A stretch of DNA of 21,294 nucleotides from an uncultured Ignavibacteriota bacterium. Lineage in GTDB: Bacteria > Bacteroidota > Ignavibacteria > UBA10030 > UBA8401. How positions within the stretch are numbered: the first letter of the stretch is position 1; each line of letters begins with the position of its first letter. Made by a program: the position numbers and the translations under genes. This document shows, piece by piece, positions 14,836 through 21,294 of this stretch. Below the pieces are notes generated by a model that did not search any database, was not told where the DNA came from, and saw only the letters and a list, made by a program, of their open reading frames with translations. Where the stretch lies: the NCBI GenBank assembly GCA_903907305.1, contig CAIVNT010000360.1, forward strand, positions 1-21,294, given 5' to 3'.

Positions 14836-16047
14836 TCAGACGATATCCCTGTCCCTCACGCCGATCAGATAAAGGATCCCATCCAATCCAAGTGTTGAGA
14901 TCGCCTGCTTCGCGGTCTGACGCACGATCGGTTTTGCGTTGAACGCGATACCGAGTCCTGCCAGACTGATCATCGGCAGATCATTTGCTCCGTCGCCGAC
15001 GGCGATCACCTGTTCGAGCGAGATCTGTTCTTTCGCCGCGAGTTCCTTCAATACTTCTGCTTTCCGTTTTCCGTCCACGATCGTTCCTTTCACGGCACCG
15101 GTCACAACACCGTTCACGATTTCCAGTTCATTCGCGAAGACGTAGTCGATCCCCAATTTTTGTTGCAGGATGTTGCCAAAATACGAGAATCCGCCTGAAA
15201 CTATTGCGGTTTTATATCCTAATTTTTTTAATGTGGAGATGAGACGTTCCGCTCCGTCCGTGAGAGGAAGTGAATCTCCGATCATTTTTACTTTTGCTTC
15301 TTCGAGTCCGTTCAACAATGAAAGACGTTTTGCGAAACTTGAATTGAAATCAATTTCACCGCGCATCGCGGACTCGGTTATTGCAACGACTTCATTTCCC
15401 ACTCCGCGTGCTTTCGCAAGTTCGTCGATCACTTCGATCTTGATCAGCGTGGAATCCATATCGAATACGACAAGACGGCGGTTCCTTCGGTACATCGAGT
15501 CCGCCTGGAACGCGATGTCGATTTCGAAATCGTGCGTGATGTTCATGAATGCGGAGCGGAGCCCAAGTGCATCTTCCAGATCGCCGCTGACGAGGAACTC
15601 CACGCAGGCGCGCTGACCTTCGGTCGCTTCGTTCAGCGATGCGCGTCCCGACAGACGTTCGATGATGTCGATGTTCAGCCGGTGATGTTCGATCACGCCG
15701 GAAACTTTTGCAATGTGCTGTGCCGTGATGGTCCGTCCGAGCAGAGTAACGATGTAGCGGCTCTTCGCCTGTTCGGTCACCCAGACGCCGTATTCCTCTT
15801 CGGTGATCGGCTGAAAGCGGATCGTCAATCCGAGGATCTGTGCTTTCAGGAAGACTTCCTTGATCATCTCGTACGATGCGGATTTCGACGGAACATCGAG
15901 CAGCACGCCGAGATTCAACTGATTGTGGATAACAGACTGACCGATATCCAGGATGCGGATGTCGTACCGAGCGAGCAGATTGGTGATCTTGCTGGTGAGT
16001 CCCGGTTTATCGATACCGGTGATGCTGGCGAGAATGAGTTCGTTCAT
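14836..16047 (-). CDS. serB: Phosphoserine phosphatase with two N-terminal ACT-type domains
   Basis: A 403-residue protein. The N-terminal 180 or so residues hold two ACT-like modules, the first beginning LILASITGIDKPGLTSKITNLL and the second YIVTLLGRTITAQHIAKVSGVI. The C-terminal HAD phosphatase has the nucleophile motif DMDST (D196, D198), the SGGFSYFG serine/threonine motif, and GDGANDLPMI for magnesium binding, as in SerB. It makes serine from phosphoserine in the cytoplasm, probably with amino-acid control through the ACT part. It is convergent with the response regulator gene. A housekeeping gene in this place shows no clear link to the polysaccharide genes. No strong ribosome site precedes the ATG. 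Confidence 0.93.
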   Translation of the reverse strand: MNELILASITGIDKPGLTSKITNLLARYDIRILDIGQSVIHNQLNLGVLLDVPSKSASYEMIKEVFLKAQILGLTIRFQPITEEEYGVWVTEQAKSRYIVTLLGRTITAQHIAKVSGVIEHHRLNIDIIERLSGRASLNEATEGQRACVEFLVSGDLEDALGLRSAFMNITHDFEIDIAFQADSMYRRNRRLVVFDMDSTLIKIEVIDELAKARGVGNEVVAITESAMRGEIDFNSSFAKRLSLLNGLEEAKVKMIGDSLPLTDGAERLISTLKKLGYKTAIVSGGFSYFGNILQQKLGIDYVFANELEIVNGVVTGAVKGTIVDGKRKAEVLKELAAKEQISLEQVIAVGDGANDLPMISLAGLGIAFNAKPIVRQTAKQAISTLGLDGILYLIGVRDRDIV

Positions 16048-16641
16048 AAGAGCAGATGGTTAGATGACAGAAGGCAGATATCAGATGATAGTCAATGAGA
16101 TTAATAGACTATAGAACAAGAGAAAATACGGAGAAGCGGGGAGAAAGAAAAATGCGGGATGAGCATACTCAAAAAAGTGCAGTGGGAATATCATGCCGGG
16201 CTGCAATAAACATATCGGTGTAATCTATTTTGTGATCTTCGATGAAACGGCAGTGGCAACGAAATCAATTAGGAATATAGCATATATCAATACTTTGGTG
16301 ATCTGCCGTTCAATTTCCTTTGTTGATAGCACCCCTGTGTTTTTAAATTGAACAGATCGATGAAAATTACCGGTGTTTACATATCAGCATGTGCACAGAA
16401 GCAAACCAGACTGCAGAAACCGCTATTAAAATGACCATAGCTGAATGGATAAAGTTCTGATTATCTAAGGAATCATAATTGCGACAAAAAACTCCGATGT
16501 CAATAATAGAAATATTTCAGGCATGGAAGTTGTAAAACTATATTCTTGCAGGATAGTGAACCAAATTGATACAATGCTCCCGATACGACACTCACTTTCG
16601 GTATCCAAGGAGATCATTACAGAGAAACCCTACCGCGAAGA
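16048..16641. other. Gene-free divergent region between serB and the sensor kinase
   Basis: These 594 bases are AT-rich with stops in all frames and no tRNA-like cloverleaf that I can see. Near serB there is a run of degenerate AGATG/CAGATATCAGATG repeats (about 16050-16080). TTCATCGA occurs singly at 16246-16239 and 16364-16357 on the minus strand, without the 21-bp partner found at the EPS promoters. Other structures are an inverted repeat AACGGCAG/CTGCCGTT (16246-16253 and 16303-16310) and a short palindrome GAAATATTTC at 16509-16518. Promoters for both flanking genes must lie here but no clear core can be assigned. Confidence 0.6.
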
Positions 16642-19600
16642 ATGAATAGCATTATGCTCCATATCAAAGAATGGTTGAAGAGTTCAGTACGAATGATCGT
16701 ATTTCTGCCGGTGATGCTGTTGCCTCAGCAGTATCAGACGGTGGTGTACAACGATGAGAGCAGTCTGCCGAGCAATCTTACTAAACAGATAATTCAGGAC
16801 TCCCATGGATTTATCTGGATCGCAAGCGACGGCGGGTTGGCGCGGTTCGACGGGAAACAATTCACCGCATATGATCGCAACCTGCCAAGCACGTATATCA
16901 AAAATCTTTTCCTCACACGGAAAGGTCAACTGCTCATCGTCACGGATCTCGGGATCTGTTCCATGCTCTACAACGGCTACGAACCGGTCTTCAGTGTTGC
17001 CATACCCGGCGGATCACATCCATCCGATTCGACACTCTTCTATCCTAAACAGATCTACGAAGATACACACGGAACATTATGGATCAGTGAACCGAATGCC
17101 GTTGTTGAATACCGTGACCATCGTATCCACCGGTACTATTTTGACGAGCAGTACCGCGCGGACAGTTATGTGCGCTCGTTCCAATTCTTCGAGCATCCGG
17201 TGTTCGGTCTGTTGGTCGTGTCGGAACGGGGATATCTTTTTTCTTTCGACCGGACCCGGAATAGATTCAACAGACTTGAAGTGAGCAATGGAGGATTTCT
17301 GATCGACGCGGTGATCAGGTCGCGGCGGGGAGAGATGCTGGCCGGAGGAAGTACCGGCATCTTCACGCTTCAATCAGAAAGTGATGGGAACAGTCTTCGG
17401 TGGCAGACCGTGCAGCTGTTGGCCGGGGTCTCCTCGTTAGCCGAGAATGATGATGGAAGATTGATCGCCGGAACCTGGCAGAACGGTGTGCACATCATCG
17501 ATCCTTCATTGAAGGTTGAAAACAAAGTCCCTTCGCTTCCGTTCGCGGTCATCAACGGCGTCTTTATCGGGAACGGAGAAGAGTTATGGGTCAGCTCTGA
17601 TGATGGGATCGCGCTTCTCCGAAGAACATATGTTCAGCCGCTCTCACTGGGCAACAACAATTTATATATGATGTCGGTCATCAAAAAGGGAAGAGAGATA
17701 CTCGCCGCGGATGGGAAGCATATCTCTCGGTTGCAGCGGACACCGGAAGGAATCACTGCGCAGACGGTGTACGAAAATACCGAAAGCCTTATGCTGAGTC
17801 TTGCGGTCTTTGGTGATACTATGTGGGTGGGATACCGCGATGCGTTCATCACGAAACACACACCGTCTGGAATAGAGCGGATTCCTGTTGCACCTAACAA
17901 CAATCGATTGATCGACTATATGTACGCCGATTCACGAGGCAGGATCTGGTTCTGTCAGGATGGTACCACGGGGATATTCCGGTTGAATGGCTCGGCCGCG
18001 GTCTATTATGATTCTTCCAGAGGGATCAACAGCCACATCAATATCATCCGGCAATTCCCTGATGGATCGCTGTATGCTGCGGGTGTCGGATCATCCTATC
18101 TCTACCGATATCATGAAGGGTCCGATCGTTTTATCGATATCAGTGCACGGCCGCTTCCCGAGGACCGCCCGGATCTTACCGTGAATGATCTTTGCATTGA
18201 TGCGGATGGAACATTGTGGCTTGCATCGAACAGCGGTATTTGGTTGTATCGAAACAGATCGCTTTCGCGGATGTCCAAACTTGACGATCTCAACGGCAAA
18301 TTGATCGTTTCATTGACAAAGGAACCGAATGGAAATATCTGGATCGGATCCGACCATGGAATGTACCGGTTCAAAAAAGGAGAACTATCTCACTATATGA
18401 CCTGGGACGGACTCACTAGCATGGCGATGTCGCCGCGCTGCATGCTTGCCGATGATTCCGGAATGGTATGGATCGGTACTGCGCACGGAATGTGCTCGAT
18501 CGATGTACAGTCATCGGTGTTCGATAGGACACCGAAACCGATATTCGTCCGCTGTACGATGAACGATATTCCTGTTGAGTTCACCAATGCGAATGTGGAA
18601 TTCAAAAATGGCAGTTATTTGAGCGTTCGAGCAGTCGCACTCACTTTTCCTGCTGAAAAGATCCTGTACAGGATGCGACTCCTCGGAGCTGGCGAAGAAT
18701 GGTCCAAACCGTCTCCGGACAATGAGTTCATTTTCCCTCAGCTGAATGATGGGTTCTATACCCTGCAGGTCACTGCTCAGCAGACCGGTCTTGCTGAAAG
18801 TGTACCGACGGAATTCGTATTCCGTATTATGTCGCCGTGGTACCTGCAGTGGTGGGCGTTGGTTTCGTATGCCCTTGTGTTGATCCTCTCGGTTTGGATA
18901 CTGAGGAAACTGATGACATCCCGCGTGGAGCGGAAGCATTTGAAACAGGACCTTGCGCGGAGTGAAAAGGAACTTCGTGAATTGTTCGAATCCGTCGAAG
19001 ATGTCTTCGTACAGACGGATCAACATGGAATTATCACAGAGATCACCCCGTCCATCGAAAAACATTCGGGATACTCGCGGGTTGAACTGATCGGAAAATC
19101 ATCCTCTCTGTTCTTCGATGATCCCAATGAACTTCAGCAATTCAGACGGAGTATTGCGCGCGATAAACAAGTCGTGGATTTCGGTTTGAGACTGAGAACG
19201 AAATCCGGCGAACTCGTGATCGTTTCATTGAATGCTCAGTTAGTGAAGCGGAACGAAGAGAAGAATTTCGTCATGCAGGGATCCATCCGCGATATTACGC
19301 GGCGCACACTCTCCGAGGATAAAGTGGCGCGCCTTGCGCTTCAACGGAAGACGCTGCTGGATGTGACCAAAAAGATGATCACGGCGCAGAGCGAAGAGAA
19401 TGTCGCGCATCTCATTGCCGATACATTCGACGGAATGATCGAACATGATATGGTCTCCCTCTATCGAGTCGATCACGATCTTCGGATCCTCCGTCCGTCG
19501 ATCATTCGCGGTGTTCGGCAGACAACAGATGAACTTGATCAATGGACCGTACCGATCGGTAACGGGATCATGGGTGCCGTGATCGAAAGCGGTTCAGGCG

Positions 19601-20961
19601 AATTGGTGCACGATGCCCATCGCGACGTGAGGGCGGTCTATCCCGCCGGTGTTTCCCCGGAGGAGGAACAATTGATCGTCGTTCCCGTGAGATTGCGGAA
19701 CAGGGCATGGGGAGCGGTATGCATCAACCGCTTGAGCGGGAAACATTTTACCGAAGAAGAGTTCGAGATCGTGCAGTTCCTTGCGTCCTATGCCTCCCTT
19801 TCTCTGGACAGCATCAAGATGATAGAGGAAATTCGGTCAGTATCGGACCGGTTGGAAAAACAGCAGCAGTTCATCAATCAGGTCCTCGACACCACTCCGA
19901 ATTTGATCTCCGTGAAGGATATTAACGGTAATGTCCGTTTGGTGAACCAGGCGTTTTCGGACCTGTTCGGCATCTCCAAAGAGGAATTGATAGCGCAGAA
20001 CAATTTATCATCCTTCGATCATTCGCATCATCCGGAAGCGGCCATTGCGCTCGACCGGCAGGTGATCGAACAGCAGCACGAGGCGTTGATGGAAGAGGAG
20101 TTCATGAATACCCGCGGAGAGCTTCATACGTATTTGACAGTGAAGAAACCGCTTATCGACGCATCCGGCGCCAAACTTGTTCTCGGGATCAGTTCCGACA
20201 TCACCTTTCAGAAACTTGCAGAAGAGGAACTGCGGAGCGCGCTGCAGCAGGAGAGAGAGCTGAACGATCTCAAGTCGCGGTTCGTATCGATGGTATCGCA
20301 TGAATTCCGCACCCCGCTCGCAACCATCCTTTCGAGTATGGAATTGATCGAACGATACGGACAGAAAAAAAGCGAAGCGAATGAGGAGAAGATCAAGACG
20401 CATTATGTCCGTATCCGTGACGGTATCGACCGGATGAACGGGCTGCTCGACGATGTGCTGATGATCGGTCGTGCAGAGGCCGGCCGGCTGGACTTCATAC
20501 CGGAAGAACTTGAAATAAAAACATTGTGCGAACAGCTGCTTGATGAACTCAACTCGCTGGTGGCCCGGCATCAACAGAGGATCGAATTCCATTCTGCTCC
20601 CGATGTGGGAACAGCTCCCGTCGACGCGAAACTGCTCAGACACATCCTGACCAATCTCATCACGAACGGGGCGAAATATTCACCGCCGAACAGCGCCGTA
20701 ATATTATCCGTCCGCCGTGATGATACATCGATCATTTTTGAAGTGAAGGATTCAGGCATAGGAATACCGGAAGAGGATATGCCGGGACTCTTTCAGTCGT
20801 TCCATCGTGCGGGCAATGTGGGGAATATTCCGGGAACAGGACTCGGCCTTACCATCGTAAAGCGGTGCATCGATTTTCACAACGGCACGGTCTCCGTGAA
20901 CAGTGTTGTCAACGTAGGAACAACATTTACCGTAAAGATTCCATCAACTCAACCGACCTAA
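16642..20961 (+). CDS. Large sensor histidine kinase: propeller, Y_Y_Y, TM, PAS, GAF, PAS, HK
   Basis: A 1439-residue protein starting MNSIMLHIKEWLKSSVR, with a signal-peptide-like hydrophobic stretch to about residue 28. Residues about 35-640 are repeated propeller blades of the Reg_prop type, such as IIQDSHGFIWIASDGGLARF (50-69) and ADDSGMVWIGTAHGM near 603. A Y_Y_Y domain follows (about 655-732), then a transmembrane helix (about 736-757). The cytoplasmic part has PAS (about 778-885), GAF (about 905-1060), a second PAS (about 1076-1190), HisKA with VSHEFRTP (H1220), and the ATPase with N1342, DSGIGIP at 1370 and GTGLGL at 1398-1403. All catalytic residues are present. Related propeller sensors often detect glycans, which would suit an EPS neighbourhood; the ligand here is unknown. 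The receiver is a separate gene one base downstream rather than fused. Confidence 0.93.
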   Translation: MNSIMLHIKEWLKSSVRMIVFLPVMLLPQQYQTVVYNDESSLPSNLTKQIIQDSHGFIWIASDGGLARFDGKQFTAYDRNLPSTYIKNLFLTRKGQLLIVTDLGICSMLYNGYEPVFSVAIPGGSHPSDSTLFYPKQIYEDTHGTLWISEPNAVVEYRDHRIHRYYFDEQYRADSYVRSFQFFEHPVFGLLVVSERGYLFSFDRTRNRFNRLEVSNGGFLIDAVIRSRRGEMLAGGSTGIFTLQSESDGNSLRWQTVQLLAGVSSLAENDDGRLIAGTWQNGVHIIDPSLKVENKVPSLPFAVINGVFIGNGEELWVSSDDGIALLRRTYVQPLSLGNNNLYMMSVIKKGREILAADGKHISRLQRTPEGITAQTVYENTESLMLSLAVFGDTMWVGYRDAFITKHTPSGIERIPVAPNNNRLIDYMYADSRGRIWFCQDGTTGIFRLNGSAAVYYDSSRGINSHINIIRQFPDGSLYAAGVGSSYLYRYHEGSDRFIDISARPLPEDRPDLTVNDLCIDADGTLWLASNSGIWLYRNRSLSRMSKLDDLNGKLIVSLTKEPNGNIWIGSDHGMYRFKKGELSHYMTWDGLTSMAMSPRCMLADDSGMVWIGTAHGMCSIDVQSSVFDRTPKPIFVRCTMNDIPVEFTNANVEFKNGSYLSVRAVALTFPAEKILYRMRLLGAGEEWSKPSPDNEFIFPQLNDGFYTLQVTAQQTGLAESVPTEFVFRIMSPWYLQWWALVSYALVLILSVWILRKLMTSRVERKHLKQDLARSEKELRELFESVEDVFVQTDQHGIITEITPSIEKHSGYSRVELIGKSSSLFFDDPNELQQFRRSIARDKQVVDFGLRLRTKSGELVIVSLNAQLVKRNEEKNFVMQGSIRDITRRTLSEDKVARLALQRKTLLDVTKKMITAQSEENVAHLIADTFDGMIEHDMVSLYRVDHDLRILRPSIIRGVRQTTDELDQWTVPIGNGIMGAVIESGSGELVHDAHRDVRAVYPAGVSPEEEQLIVVPVRLRNRAWGAVCINRLSGKHFTEEEFEIVQFLASYASLSLDSIKMIEEIRSVSDRLEKQQQFINQVLDTTPNLISVKDINGNVRLVNQAFSDLFGISKEELIAQNNLSSFDHSHHPEAAIALDRQVIEQQHEALMEEEFMNTRGELHTYLTVKKPLIDASGAKLVLGISSDITFQKLAEEELRSALQQERELNDLKSRFVSMVSHEFRTPLATILSSMELIERYGQKKSEANEEKIKTHYVRIRDGIDRMNGLLDDVLMIGRAEAGRLDFIPEELEIKTLCEQLLDELNSLVARHQQRIEFHSAPDVGTAPVDAKLLRHILTNLITNGAKYSPPNSAVILSVRRDDTSIIFEVKDSGIGIPEEDMPGLFQSFHRAGNVGNIPGTGLGLTIVKRCIDFHNGTVSVNSVVNVGTTFTVKIPSTQPT

Positions 20962-20962
20962 T

Positions 20963-21294
20963 ATGCATATGAAAACGATCCTTGTAATAGAAGATGAAGA
21001 AAGTATCCGCAAAAATATTGTAGAACTGCTCGAGATCGAAGACTTCCGGACGCTTGAAGCGGAGAACGGATTGATCGGGATCGAACAGGCGAAGCGTCAC
21101 CATCCGGACCTGATCCTGTCCGACGTGATGATGCCGGAGCGGAACGGATTTGAAGTGCTCAGCGAACTTCAAAAGGAAAAAAATACCGCCAGGATCCCGT
21201 TCATCTTTCTGACGGCCAAGACGGACCAGAACGATTTCCGGCGCGGAATGGAGATCGGAGCCGATGATTATATCGCAAAACCTTTCACCAATGC
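20963..21294 (+). CDS. Response regulator, receiver domain, cut by window edge
   Basis: The frame starts one base after the kinase stop (ATG at 20963, or the in-frame ATG at 20969) and is open for 110 codons to the edge. It is a receiver domain: ILVIEDEES with D11, phosphoacceptor D54 in LILSDVMMPERNGFEVL, T84 in FIFLTAK and K106 in GADDYIAKPF. The tight junction makes it the likely partner of the kinase. What follows (DNA-binding output or none) lies outside the window, so whether it controls transcription cannot be said. Confidence 0.93.
   Translation, partial: MHMKTILVIEDEESIRKNIVELLEIEDFRTLEAENGLIGIEQAKRHHPDLILSDVMMPERNGFEVLSELQKEKNTARIPFIFLTAKTDQNDFRRGMEIGADDYIAKPFTN

Noticed and set aside
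16357..16364. Single TCGATGAA near 16357 as a fourth EPS promoter site
   Set aside because: There is no partner repeat at 21 bp on either side and no core element at the proper distance, so it is most likely chance.

Overview
The window looks like part of a chromosome of a Gram-negative bacterium from the Bacteroidota/Ignavibacteria side of the tree. The hints are a large periplasmic-propeller sensor kinase (Reg_prop plus Y_Y_Y), a TolC-type outer-membrane protein, a TAnnTTTG-like promoter element, and the dispersed palindromes and TTTGTGTCTTAGTGGT-like repeats common in those genomes. No rRNA or marker gene is present, so the placement is inference.

The left two thirds are an exopolysaccharide (EPS) locus, almost all on the minus strand, in three transcription units. 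Unit A (1-796) is a family 2 glycosyltransferase cut by the window edge. Unit B (8593 down to 1749) holds five overlapping genes: a short TolC-like protein, a Wzz chain-length protein fused to a degenerate tyrosine-kinase domain, a glycosyltransferase, a Wzx-type flippase and a Wzy/ligase-type polymerase. Unit C (14135 down to 8835) holds an initiating sugar transferase, UDP-glucuronate decarboxylase, UDP-glucose dehydrogenase, a zinc-ribbon methyltransferase and a WbpA-like UDP-HexNAc dehydrogenase, and ends in a strong terminator. Together these suggest a Wzx/Wzy-type polymer containing glucuronate or xylose and a HexNAc-uronic acid. A lone VapB-like antitoxin and a palindromic repeat element lie between units A and B.

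The right third holds signalling genes: a single-domain response regulator divergent from unit C, serB (ACT-ACT-HAD phosphoserine phosphatase, minus strand), a 594-bp gene-free gap, and a 1439-residue sensor histidine kinase followed one base later by a response regulator that runs off the window.

The most notable result is a promoter architecture found upstream of all three EPS units and at no other gene: TTCATCGA, 13 bases, TTCATCGA, exactly 29 bases, then a TATTTTG or TATGTTTG core element. The 21-bp period and fixed distance point to one activator binding as a tandem dimer next to the polymerase, which would make the three units a local EPS regulon. The activator is not identified; the nearby two-component proteins are candidates for the upstream signal.
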